Origin: CAVRGQ01 sp963720785
GTDB taxonomy: Bacteria; Actinomycetota; Acidimicrobiia; IMCC26256; DASPTH01
Assembly (NCBI GenBank): GCA_963720785.1
Contig: CAVRGQ010000004.1
Coordinates: 992,001-1,056,000 of the forward strand
Reading direction: 5' to 3'
Length of the DNA: 64,000 nucleotides
The notes under the pieces were generated by a model. That model had not been told where the DNA came from and ran no database searches. It was given only the letters and a program-made list of their open reading frames with translations. Shown here one piece after another: positions 17,115-24,410 of this stretch; positions within the stretch are counted from its first letter, which is position 1, and each line of letters opens with the position of its first letter. The position numbers were made by a program, and so were the translations under genes.

Positions 17115-17990
17115 CCGAGCCCGAAACACGCGCCGCGCTCGTGTTGGTGGGCACGCCCATCGGCAACCTCGGCGATCTCACCCCGCGTGCGGTCGACGAA
17201 CTCCGCGACGCCACGATCATCGCGGCGGAGGACACACGCCGCACGCGCCAGTTGCTCACCCACTCCGGCATCCCCGCGGCGGGTCGCTTCCGCGCCGTGC
17301 ACGCCCACAACGAGCGCGAGGGTGCCGAGTGGGTCACGCGGGCGATCGCCGAGGGCGCGCGCGTCGTCTACGCGACCGACGCCGGAATGCCCGGCATCTC
17401 CGACCCGGGTGCGCACCTCGTGCGTGCCTGCCTCGACGCCGGTCTGCAGGTGGAGGTGGTGCCCGGCCCCGAGCGCGGTGCTGACGGCACTCGTGCTCTC
17501 CGGGTTCCCCACCGACCGCTTCGTGTTCGAGGGCTTCCCGCCTCGCAAGGGTGTCGCCCGGCGCGAGCTGTTCGAGCAACTGGTGCACGAGATGCGCCCC
17601 GTCGTGCTGTTCGAGGCGCCGTCGCGCGTCGCGGCCACGTTCCGCGACCTCGCCGCCGTGTGCGGCCCGTTGCGCGAGGTCGCCGTCGCCCGGGAGCTCA
17701 CGAAGCTCCACGAAGAGGTGTGGCGTGGCACCCTCGCGGAGGCGACCGGGCGGGCCACCCAGGTGGATGCGCGCGGCGAACACGTGCTGGTGCTCGGTCC
17801 CGCGCCGGCGGCACCGGAGGCGAGCGACGAGGAGATCGAGGCGCACGTGAGCGCCGCGCTCGAGGCGGGCCTCACCGCCCGCGACGCCGCCGCCCGCGTG
17901 GCACGCGACCTCAAGGTGCCCCGCCGTCGCACCTACGACGTCGCCACCCGCCTCCGCAAAACGGGACGGACCGCCACCCCTCGGCAATAG
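17111..17990 (+). CDS. rsmI: 16S rRNA (cytidine-2'-O)-methyltransferase (one apparent frameshift)
   Basis: RsmI methylates the 2'-O of C1402 in 16S rRNA using SAM. Motifs: LVLVGTPIGNLGDLTPRA, IIAAEDTRRTRQLLTHSGI, HAHNEREGAE, VVYATDAGMPGISDPGAHLV, then after the shift PSAVLTALVLSGFPTDRFVF and EGFPPRKGVARRELFEQL. At 17471 one extra G (GGCCCCGAGC instead of GGCCCCAGC) breaks the usual VPGPSAVLTAL; removing it restores a product of about 292 residues. The C-terminus (LTARDAAARVARDLKVPRRR) is the usual helical tail. Sequencing error is likely. Confidence 0.87.
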
Positions 17991-17993
17991 GGT
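17988..17993 (+). promoter_or_regulatory. -10 box (TAGGGT) of metG overlapping the rsmI stop codon
   Basis: TAGGGT ends 7 nt before the ATG at 18001; its TAG is the rsmI stop. It supports the ATG at 18001 over the in-frame GTG at 17992, which lies inside the box. Confidence 0.5.
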
Positions 17994-18000
17994 GGAGACG

Positions 18001-20316
18001 ATGTCCGAGCCGTTCTACGTCACCACCCCCATCTACTACGTGAACGACGCGCCCCACATCGGGCACACGTACACCACCGTCGCGGCCGACGTGTTGGCCC
18101 GCTGGCGGCGCATGTGGGGCGACGACGTCGTGTTCCTCACCGGCACCGACGAGCACGGCCTGAAGGTGCAGCGCTCCGCCGAGGCGCGCGGCCTCGCCCC
18201 GCTCGACTGGGCGACCACCAACAGCGACCTGTTCCGCAAGGCGTGGGACGACCTCGACATCACCTACGACGACTACATCCGCACCACCGAGCCGCGCCAC
18301 CGCGCCGCGGTGCAGGAGATGCTCCAGCGCGTCTACGACGCCGGCGACATCGAGCTCGACAGCTACGAGGGCCTCTACTGCGTCGGCTGCGAGCTGTACT
18401 ACAAGGAAGACGAGCTCGAGGGCGGGACGAACTGCCCGATCCACGGCACGCCGGTGGAGCACGTCGTCGAGGAGAACTACTTCTTCCGGCTCTCGCGCTA
18501 CGAAGACCGTCTGCTGCAGCACTACACCGACCACCCCGAGGCGGTGCAGCCCGCGGGGAAGCGCAACGAGGTCCTCGGCCTCATCAAACAGGGCCTCCAG
18601 GACTTCTCGATCAGCCGCACGTCGATCTCCTGGGGTATCCCGTTGCCGTGGGACGAGCGCCACGTCGCCTACGTGTGGTTCGACGCGCTGATCAATTACT
18701 GCACCGCGGTGGGTTACCCCGACAACCGCGAGCGCTTCTCGCGCTACTGGCCGGTGAACTACCACCTCATCGGCAAGGACATCCTGCGCCAGCACGCGGT
18801 GTACTGGCCCGCGATGCTGATGGCCGCGGGGGAGGAACCACCGCAGTGCGTGTTCGCGCACGGCTACCTCCTCGTCGGCGGCGAGAAGATGAGCAAGACG
18901 CGCCTCAACCAGATCGCGCCCGCGGATCTCGTCGCCGACTTCGGAGTCGACGGCTTCCGCTACCACTTCCTCGTCGACCAGCGCTTCGGTCCCGACGGCG
19001 ACTTCTCCTACGAGGCGATGGTCGCGCGCTACAACGCGGATCTCGCCAACAACTTCGGCAACCTCGCGAACCGCGTGCTCAACATGGCCGTGAACTATTG
19101 CGGCGGTGTGGTGCCCGACACGCGCGCCGACGGCCCGCTCGTGCACCAGGCCACCGACGCGTTCGCCGCGCTCACCGCGCACCTCGGCGAGCTCGACTAC
19201 GCGGGTGGGTTCGGCGCGGTGTGGGACCTCATCCGCCACACCAACTCCTACATCGAGGACCAGGCGCCCTGGGCGCTCAACAAGGCCGGCGAGACCGCCG
19301 CGGTCGCGGCCGTCCTCGGCGACTGCCTGGAATCGTTGCGGATCGTGGCGCTGCTGGCGTCGCCGATCATCCCCCGGGCCGCCGCGGAGCTCTGGCGCCG
19401 CCTCGGCCTGCCCGGCCGCCCGGAGGACCAGCGCCTGCCCGAGGCCGCCGCCTGGGGCCTGCTCCCGGCCGGATCGCCGCTGGAGAAGGGCTCGCCTCTC
19501 TTTCCCCGCATCGAGGCCGACGGAATGACCCACTGGGTCGACAGCCACTGCCACCTCGGGATGCTCACCGAGGCGGCGGAGCCCCTGGCCCGGGCCCGGG
19601 CGGCGGGTGTCGTCGGCATGGTCTGTGTGGGCACCGACCTGCCCACCTCGCACCACGCGGTCGAGATCGCCGATCGCCATCCCGACGTGTGGGCCACTGT
19701 CGGCCTCCACCCGCACGACGCGTCGCGCCTCTCGGCGGAGTGGGGTCAGCTCGAGATGCTCGCCCACGCGGAGCCCGTCGTTGCGATCGGTGAGGCCGGC
19801 TTCGACCTCTACTACGAGCACTCACCGAAGGACGAGCAGGAGATCGCGTTCCGCTGGCAGATCCGCCTCGCGCACCGGCTCGACCTCGCGCTCGTGATCC
19901 ACACGCGCGACGCGTGGGACGACACGTTCCGCGTGCTCGACGACGAAGGCGTGCCGCGGCGCACGGTGTTCCACTGCTGGAGTGGCGGCGCGGCCGAAGC
20001 GGAGCGCGCGCTCGCGCGCGGCGCGCACCTGTCGTTCAGCGGCATCGTGTCGTTCAAGAACGCCGACGACGTGCGCGACGCGGCGCGCCTCGCGGTCGAG
20101 TCGAGTGGGCTCGGCCGCCTGCTCGTCGAGACCGACGCGCCCTACCTCGCGCCGGTGCCCCACCGGGGCGAGACGAACGAACCCGCATGGGTCGTCGACG
20201 TCGGGCTCGCCCTCGCCGCGGCCACGGAGCGTGACCCTGACGACGTCGCCCGCGCGACGCGTGAGAACGCGGAATTCGTCTTCGGCAGGAACTTCGCAGC
20301 GTTTCCGACGCTCTGA
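18001..20316 (+). CDS. metG: Methionyl-tRNA synthetase, fused in frame to a TatD-like nuclease
   Basis: Residues 1-508 are MetG: FYVTTPIYYVNDAPHIGHTY with the HIGH motif, a zinc-knuckle region (CVGCELYYKEDELEGG, NCPIHGTPVEH), VAYVWFDALINYCTAVGY, GEKMSKTRLNQIAP (KMSKS loop) and an anticodon-binding helical domain ending LFPRIEADG. Without a stop, the frame continues into a complete TatD domain (residues about 509-771). In M. tuberculosis metS and tatD are adjacent but separate. Here no stop exists between them; a TGA overlapping the tatD ATG lies in the +1 frame, so the fusion could be real or caused by an indel near the metG end. It charges tRNA-Met in the cytoplasm. Confidence 0.9.
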   Translation: MSEPFYVTTPIYYVNDAPHIGHTYTTVAADVLARWRRMWGDDVVFLTGTDEHGLKVQRSAEARGLAPLDWATTNSDLFRKAWDDLDITYDDYIRTTEPRHRAAVQEMLQRVYDAGDIELDSYEGLYCVGCELYYKEDELEGGTNCPIHGTPVEHVVEENYFFRLSRYEDRLLQHYTDHPEAVQPAGKRNEVLGLIKQGLQDFSISRTSISWGIPLPWDERHVAYVWFDALINYCTAVGYPDNRERFSRYWPVNYHLIGKDILRQHAVYWPAMLMAAGEEPPQCVFAHGYLLVGGEKMSKTRLNQIAPADLVADFGVDGFRYHFLVDQRFGPDGDFSYEAMVARYNADLANNFGNLANRVLNMAVNYCGGVVPDTRADGPLVHQATDAFAALTAHLGELDYAGGFGAVWDLIRHTNSYIEDQAPWALNKAGETAAVAAVLGDCLESLRIVALLASPIIPRAAAELWRRLGLPGRPEDQRLPEAAAWGLLPAGSPLEKGSPLFPRIEADGMTHWVDSHCHLGMLTEAAEPLARARAAGVVGMVCVGTDLPTSHHAVEIADRHPDVWATVGLHPHDASRLSAEWGQLEMLAHAEPVVAIGEAGFDLYYEHSPKDEQEIAFRWQIRLAHRLDLALVIHTRDAWDDTFRVLDDEGVPRRTVFHCWSGGAAEAERALARGAHLSFSGIVSFKNADDVRDAARLAVESSGLGRLLVETDAPYLAPVPHRGETNEPAWVVDVGLALAAATERDPDDVARATRENAEFVFGRNFAAFPTL
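19525..20316 (+). CDS. tatD: TatD family metal-dependent DNase (domain or separate cistron)
   Basis: If translated separately it starts at the ATG at 19525 and has 263 residues. Metal and active-site motifs are WVDSHCHLGML (HxH), VGLHPHDASRLS, AIGEAGFDLYYEHSP, LVIHTRDAWDDTF, RTVFHCWSGGAAEAE and RLLVETDAPYLAPVPHRGE. TatD proteins are Mg-dependent 3'-5' exonucleases or deoxyribonucleases linked to DNA and oxidative-damage repair. It is in the same frame as metG with no stop between, so it is given here as the alternative reading of the fused product. Confidence 0.85.
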   Translation: MTHWVDSHCHLGMLTEAAEPLARARAAGVVGMVCVGTDLPTSHHAVEIADRHPDVWATVGLHPHDASRLSAEWGQLEMLAHAEPVVAIGEAGFDLYYEHSPKDEQEIAFRWQIRLAHRLDLALVIHTRDAWDDTFRVLDDEGVPRRTVFHCWSGGAAEAERALARGAHLSFSGIVSFKNADDVRDAARLAVESSGLGRLLVETDAPYLAPVPHRGETNEPAWVVDVGLALAAATERDPDDVARATRENAEFVFGRNFAAFPTL

Positions 20317-20346
20317 CCTGCGGCGACGCGTCCAAACCGTGTGAAC

Positions 20347-20360
20347 CCCCGATTTCGGGG
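20347..20360 (+). terminator. Short hairpin after tatD, possible terminator
   Basis: CCCCGA-TT-TCGGGG forms a 6-bp GC-rich stem 31 bp after the tatD stop. No T-run follows, so termination strength is doubtful. Confidence 0.25.
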
Positions 20361-20371
20361 TCCCGTTCGGA

Positions 20372-20400
20372 TTGCCGGGCCCCACCCCGTTGGCTACGGT
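20372..20400 (+). promoter_or_regulatory. Housekeeping-type promoter of the rpfB-like gene
   Basis: TTGCCG (20372-20377), a 17-bp spacer and TACGGT (20395-20400) make a near-consensus primary-sigma promoter. Transcription would start near 20407, giving a leader of about 40 nt before the GTG at 20448. The leader is too short for a ydaO-type riboswitch such as precedes some actinobacterial rpf genes. Confidence 0.5.
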
Positions 20401-20447
20401 GAGCACTTCGCCGAGGAGCCGGGTGGAGGCCCCGAGGCGAGCGACGT

Positions 20448-22223
20448 GTGCGGAAGCACGTCGGCACAGTTGCCGAAGCAGGGGTTGCACCGATCTCCGA
20501 GCATCTGAACCGCCCCGCGGGACGAAGCGGCCCCGGGCGCGGCCACCACCGACAGAACCGTCTGGCACTTCCCGGGCACGTCACGCGCGCCATCGGGCCG
20601 TCGCCGGCGCGCGCCGAGCCGCACGACGCGGCCGCCTGGCTGCCGCTGCCGCTCGACGTGCAGTCGCTGCCCTCGATCCAGGTGCTCCTCGACGGGCACT
20701 CCGTCGTCCCGGTACACCGCCCCGACTCCTCCGACCGCGGGGACCGCGGAGCTCGCGGGATCGACGTCGACCTCGTGGCGCTCGAGGCGATCGTGTCGCC
20801 CTCGCCGGCGCGCGCCGAGCCGCACGACGCGGCCGCCTGGCTGCCGCTCCCCGACGACCTCCACGAGCTCCCGCCGGCCCGCGAGCTGCTCGCCCCCGCC
20901 CCCGAGGTCCAGGCCGCCGTGGTGGCCGAGGCCGAGGCCGTGGTGCAGAGCGCCCTCGCCGCGGCCGAAGCGGTCGTGGCGCCGTCGCCCGCCCGGGCCG
21001 AGCCGCACGACGCGGCCGCCTGGCTGCCGCTCCCGAGCATCGACGAGCTGCCGCCCGTCCCCGAGCTCAACCCCGACGCCCGGACGTCCGAGGCTGCGGC
21101 AGGCGTCCCCGCCCGCCCCCGGCGGCGCCGCACCGGCACCGCCCCGGCCGCCCGGGCCCTGTTCGTGATCCTGCTGGTGGTCGCCACCGTGGTGAGCGGT
21201 GTGTGGATCTCCCAGAAGCTCACGGCCCCGGCCGGCTCCGAGATCACCCTCGTGGTCGACGGCCAGCGCGTCCAGCTCCGCAGCGAGGCCGCCACCGTTG
21301 GCGCCCTGCTCCGCGCCCGCAACGTGCATCTCGGCACTGGCGACCGGGTCACGCCGGCGGCCGCCACTGGCCTCTCCGACGGCATGCACGTCGACATCGC
21401 CCGCGCCTTCCCCGTCACCGTCGACCTCGACGGCAAGGTGCGCACCGTCCGCACCACCGCAACGTCGGCCGACGCGCTCGGCAAGCAGCTGAAGATCGGC
21501 AAGCTCGTCGCCGTGCGCGGCACCACTGATCGCCTCGCGGCCGGCGCGGCGGTGCAGTTCCGCACGCGCCGGGCCGGCTCGCTCGCGGTCGACGGTCAGA
21601 ACATCACCTTCGACTCGCCGTCGCTCACCGTGGCGGAGCTGCTCGACAGCTACCACGTCACCCTCGTGGGCGACGACTACGTCACGCCCTCGGCCGACAC
21701 GCGCCTCTCCGACGGCACCGTCGTCACCGTCTCCCGGGTCGGCGCGGTGACCGCTGCGACCACCGAGGAGTTCCCGTTCGACGAGGTGCAGCAGGCCGAC
21801 CCCGACCTCCCGATCGGCCAGACCCGCGAGGTCCAGAAGGGCAAGAACGGCGTGTACACCGTCACCCACCGCCAGAAGGTGGAGAACGGCCAGGTGCTCG
21901 AGGACCAGATCGTGTCGAAGGTGCCCACCACGCCCGCGCAGCCGCACATCGTCGCCTACGGCACCAAGGCCGACTGGCACTGGGACGAGCTCGCCCGCTG
22001 CGAGTCGGGCGGTCGCTGGGACACCATCGACGCCAACCCGGACGGCTACGACGGCGGCCTCGGCATCTACGTCGGCACCTGGCGGGCCTTCGGCGGCACC
22101 GAGTTCGCACCGCGGGCCGGCTACGCCACCCGGGAGCAGCAGATCATCGTCGGGATGCGCATCCACGACGCGCTCGGCTGGGATCCGTGGGGTTGCGCCA
22201 ACAACGTCCTCCACTGGTCCTAG
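20448..22223 (+). CDS. rpfB: RpfB-like resuscitation-promoting factor with a repeat-bearing cytoplasmic extension
   Basis: A 591-residue bitopic protein. Residues 1-230 are a Pro/Ala-rich, presumably cytoplasmic region holding three copies of PSPARAEPHDAAAWLPLP (51-68, 118-135, 179-196). A basic stretch (RPRRRRTG) and one transmembrane helix (about 235-255) follow, then three DUF348 domains (about 265-318, 322-373, 377-430), a G5 domain (about 433-507) and a transglycosylase-like Rpf domain (HWDELARCESGGRWDTIDAN) with catalytic Glu519. Rpf enzymes cleave peptidoglycan and promote regrowth of dormant cells. The gene lies between tatD and rsmA as in M. tuberculosis. The N-terminal repeats are not part of the described RpfB. 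GTG start. Confidence 0.88.
   Translation: MRKHVGTVAEAGVAPISEHLNRPAGRSGPGRGHHRQNRLALPGHVTRAIGPSPARAEPHDAAAWLPLPLDVQSLPSIQVLLDGHSVVPVHRPDSSDRGDRGARGIDVDLVALEAIVSPSPARAEPHDAAAWLPLPDDLHELPPARELLAPAPEVQAAVVAEAEAVVQSALAAAEAVVAPSPARAEPHDAAAWLPLPSIDELPPVPELNPDARTSEAAAGVPARPRRRRTGTAPAARALFVILLVVATVVSGVWISQKLTAPAGSEITLVVDGQRVQLRSEAATVGALLRARNVHLGTGDRVTPAAATGLSDGMHVDIARAFPVTVDLDGKVRTVRTTATSADALGKQLKIGKLVAVRGTTDRLAAGAAVQFRTRRAGSLAVDGQNITFDSPSLTVAELLDSYHVTLVGDDYVTPSADTRLSDGTVVTVSRVGAVTAATTEEFPFDEVQQADPDLPIGQTREVQKGKNGVYTVTHRQKVENGQVLEDQIVSKVPTTPAQPHIVAYGTKADWHWDELARCESGGRWDTIDANPDGYDGGLGIYVGTWRAFGGTEFAPRAGYATREQQIIVGMRIHDALGWDPWGCANNVLHWS
20598..21035 (+). repeat. Three interspersed ~54-bp direct repeats inside rpfB
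   Basis: Copies at 20598-20651, 20799-20852 and 20982-21035 encode the same 18 residues and are also nearly identical as DNA (GAGCCGCACGACGCGGCCGC is shared by all). Spacing is 201 and 183 bp, so the units are separated by different linkers of 49 and 43 residues. Confidence 0.85.
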
Positions 22224-22261
22224 AAGCACCATTCGGTAGGGCCGCTCCCGCCCGCGACCGG

Positions 22262-22267
22262 TAGCTT
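22262..22267 (+). promoter_or_regulatory. -10 box (TAGCTT) of rsmA, leaderless type
   Basis: TAGCTT ends 8 nt before the GTG at 22276, which fixes the start. Confidence 0.5.
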
Positions 22268-22275
22268 TCGCCCCT

Positions 22276-23127
22276 GTGCTGCACCTCACACCGGCGACGG
22301 TCCACGCGCTGCTCGCCGAGCACGGCATCCACCCGAAGAAGAGCCTCGGGCAGAATTTCCTCGTCGACGCCAACATCGCGCGCCGCATCGTCGGCCTCGC
22401 CGGGGTCGAAGAGGGATCGCGCGTGCTCGAGATCGGGCCCGGCCTCGGCTCGCTGACCCTCGCCCTGTGCGCCGCCGGTGCGCGCGTGCTGGCCGTCGAA
22501 CTCGACGCCCGCCTCGCCGGCGTGCTCGTGTCGGTGCTCGACGAGTCGGGCGTGGCCGACCAGGTCCACGTGGAGGTGGCCGACGCGAACCGGGCCGACC
22601 TCCCCGCGTTGCTCGGAGAGCACCTCGGCTCCGGGCCGGTCACCTGCGTGTCGAACCTGCCCTACAACGTGGCCGTCCCCGTGGTGATGCGCCTCCTGGA
22701 GGACGTCCCCAGCGTCACCCGCGTCGTCGTGATGGTGCAGCGTGAAGTGGGGGAGCGGATCGCCGCCGAGGTCGGCGACGAGCAGTACGGCGCGGTGTCG
22801 GTGAAGGTGGCCTACTTCGCCGAAGCGGCGCTGGTCGGCAAGGTCCCGCCCTCGGTGTTCGTGCCCCGTCCCAAGGTCGATTCCGCCCTGGTGCGCCTCG
22901 AGCGGCGCGAGGTCCCGCCCGTCGACGTGCCCTCCGAGGACGCGCTGTTCGGCCTCGTGCGGGCCGGCTTCGCCCAGCGCCGCAAGATGCTGCGGCGCTC
23001 GCTCAGCGGTCTGCTCGGCGACCGCGCCACCGACGTGCTCGACGCCGCGGGGGTGGCGCCCACCGCCCGGGCCGAAGAGCTCGATCTCGACGCGTGGGCC
23101 GCCGTGGCGCGGTCCGCGGCCGCGTGA
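22276..23127 (+). CDS. rsmA: 16S rRNA (adenine(1518)-N(6)/adenine(1519)-N(6))-dimethyltransferase
   Basis: A 283-residue Rossmann methyltransferase (KsgA) that dimethylates A1518 and A1519 late in 30S assembly. Motifs: HPKKSLGQNFLVDANIARRI, VLEIGPGLGSLTLALCAAGA (SAM site), VLAVELDARLAGVL, CVSNLPYNVAVPVVMRLLED (NLPY catalytic loop), VVVMVQREVGERIAA and PSVFVPRPKVDSALVRLERR. The C-terminal helical domain (FAQRRKMLRRSLSGLL) contacts rRNA. It is followed by ispE after 13 bp, as in other actinobacteria. Confidence 0.93.
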   Translation: MLHLTPATVHALLAEHGIHPKKSLGQNFLVDANIARRIVGLAGVEEGSRVLEIGPGLGSLTLALCAAGARVLAVELDARLAGVLVSVLDESGVADQVHVEVADANRADLPALLGEHLGSGPVTCVSNLPYNVAVPVVMRLLEDVPSVTRVVVMVQREVGERIAAEVGDEQYGAVSVKVAYFAEAALVGKVPPSVFVPRPKVDSALVRLERREVPPVDVPSEDALFGLVRAGFAQRRKMLRRSLSGLLGDRATDVLDAAGVAPTARAEELDLDAWAAVARSAAA

Positions 23128-23140
23128 GCGGGGAGCTGCG

Positions 23141-24058
23141 GTGGCCGAAGTGAGGCTCGGACGCATCCGGGCGACCGCCTACCCGAAGCTCACGCTGTCG
23201 TTGCGCGTGCTGGGCCTGCGCCCCGACGGCTTCCACGAGCTCGAAGGGCTCGTGGTGTCGCTCGGCCAGCCGCAGGACGTGCTCGAGGCCTACGCCGTGC
23301 CCGCACCGGGCGGCGTGCAGATGGAGATGCTGCGCGAAGACGCCGGCAACCGCATCCCCGACGACGAGATCCCCTCGGACCATCGCAACCTGGCCTTCAT
23401 CGCCGCCGAGAAACTGATGGTGCGCGCCGGCCGTTCCGGCCACGGTGTGCGCCTGGTGTTGCGCAAGCACATCCCCACCGGCGCGGGGCTCGGCGGCGGG
23501 TCCGCCGACGCCGCGGCCGCGCTGCTCGCGGTGCGGCGCCTGCTCGACGTCGACATCGACGACGCCGGCCTGCTCGAGGTGGCGGCGGAGACCGGCTCCG
23601 ACGTCCCGTTCTGTGTGCGCGGCGGTGCCGCGTGGATGCGGGGCCGGGGCGAGCTGTTGGAGCCGATCACGTTGCAGGGGCGCATCGGCTTCCTGCTCGC
23701 GATCCCGCCGTTCCGCCTGATGACCCCCGCGGTGTACCGCAAGTGGGACGAGCTGGGCGGCCCGGTCGCCGAGCGGGTGATCCCCACGAAGGGGCGGCTG
23801 GGCGAGATCGTCAGCGAGCTGGGCAACGACCTCGAACCCGCCGCCGAGGCACTGGAGCCGCGCATGCGCGAGTTCCGGATCGCCCTGGAAGCGGCCGCGG
23901 GTGGTCCCGCGTTGATGGCAGGCAGCGGCTCGGCCTACGTGGTGCCGGTCGCGGACGCGCGGAAGCTTCCGGCACTCGTGCAGCAGGTGGGTCGTCGCTT
24001 GCGGGTGCCGGTGGTCGGGACGACCAACGTGACCCGCGGCGTGCGGCTCTCTGCCTGA
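23141..24058 (+). CDS. ispE: 4-diphosphocytidyl-2-C-methyl-D-erythritol kinase
   Basis: A 305-residue GHMP kinase of the non-mevalonate isoprenoid pathway; it phosphorylates CDP-ME. Motifs: ATAYPKLTLSLRVLGLRPDG (substrate site), DGFHELEGLVVSL, the ATP loop IPTGAGLGGGSADAAAALLA, AAETGSDVPFCVRGGAAWM and the late MAGSGSAYVVPVADARKLP. The GTG start has GGGGAGC upstream and lies 13 bp after rsmA, so the two are probably co-transcribed. It feeds isoprenoids needed for the cell-wall lipid carrier and quinones. Confidence 0.92.
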   Translation: MAEVRLGRIRATAYPKLTLSLRVLGLRPDGFHELEGLVVSLGQPQDVLEAYAVPAPGGVQMEMLREDAGNRIPDDEIPSDHRNLAFIAAEKLMVRAGRSGHGVRLVLRKHIPTGAGLGGGSADAAAALLAVRRLLDVDIDDAGLLEVAAETGSDVPFCVRGGAAWMRGRGELLEPITLQGRIGFLLAIPPFRLMTPAVYRKWDELGGPVAERVIPTKGRLGEIVSELGNDLEPAAEALEPRMREFRIALEAAAGGPALMAGSGSAYVVPVADARKLPALVQQVGRRLRVPVVGTTNVTRGVRLSA

Positions 24059-24112
24059 CGAACATCCACGGAGGGGCGTCGGGCGAGCCTGACCCGGTCG
24101 AGCAGGGTTGGT

Positions 24113-24214
24113 CTAGCGACCCTGCTGGCGACGCTGCCAGCGCGTGCGCTTCAGAAGCTTCTTGTGCTTCTTCTTCCTCATGCGCTTGCGGCGCTTCTTG
24201 ATCAGTGAGCCCAT
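24113..24214 (-). CDS. Actinobacterial ribosomal protein bS22 (AURKAIP1/COX24 family)
   Basis: A 33-residue basic protein starting MGSLIKKRRKRMRKKKHKK and ending LLKRTRWQRRQQGR, almost residue-for-residue the pattern of mycobacterial bS22 near the decoding centre of the 30S subunit. It lies on the opposite strand between ispE and tRNA-Gln. The ATG is chosen because MGS(V/L)IKKRRKRM is the invariant family start. It is easily missed because of its size. Confidence 0.88.
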   Translation of the reverse strand: MGSLIKKRRKRMRKKKHKKLLKRTRWQRRQQGR

Positions 24215-24290
24215 GGCGGAGTGCAAAGTAGTCGCCCGGAGCCGCACACTGCACATCGGACAGGCGACGGGTAACTTCAGGGGGTCCTGT

Positions 24291-24364
24291 TCGGGGGTGG
24301 TGTAACGGCAGCACGGGGTCCTTTGGAGTCCCAAGTCGAGGTTCGAAACCTCGCCCCCGAGCCA
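24291..24364 (+). tRNA. tRNA-Gln (anticodon TTG)
   Basis: A full cloverleaf: acceptor TCGGGGG pairs with CCCCCGA, D-arm GTG...CAC, anticodon loop CTTTGGA (TTG), T-arm CGAGG-TTCGAAA-CCTCG, discriminator G and an encoded CCA. The anticodon stem GGGTC/GTCCC has one T-T mismatch, which may be a sequence error. It precedes glmU by 46 bp. Confidence 0.88.
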
Positions 24365-24410
24365 GCCTCCTGCCCCCGCCAGCCCGACCACACGGAGTCG
24401 CGAGTCCCCG

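Noticed and set aside
17911..19821. A 636-codon minus-strand frame opposite metG
   Set aside because: It is a shadow of the MetG coding sequence; metG is supported by HIGH and KMSKS motifs.
20317..20447. ydaO-type (c-di-AMP) riboswitch before the rpfB-like gene
   Set aside because: Only 130 bp are available, and the predicted leader is about 40 nt, too short for that riboswitch; only a small hairpin is visible.
24263..24276. GGGTAA near 24269 as a SigF-type promoter for glmU
   Set aside because: No GTTT-like -35 lies 15-17 bp upstream, and tRNA-Gln lies directly after it.
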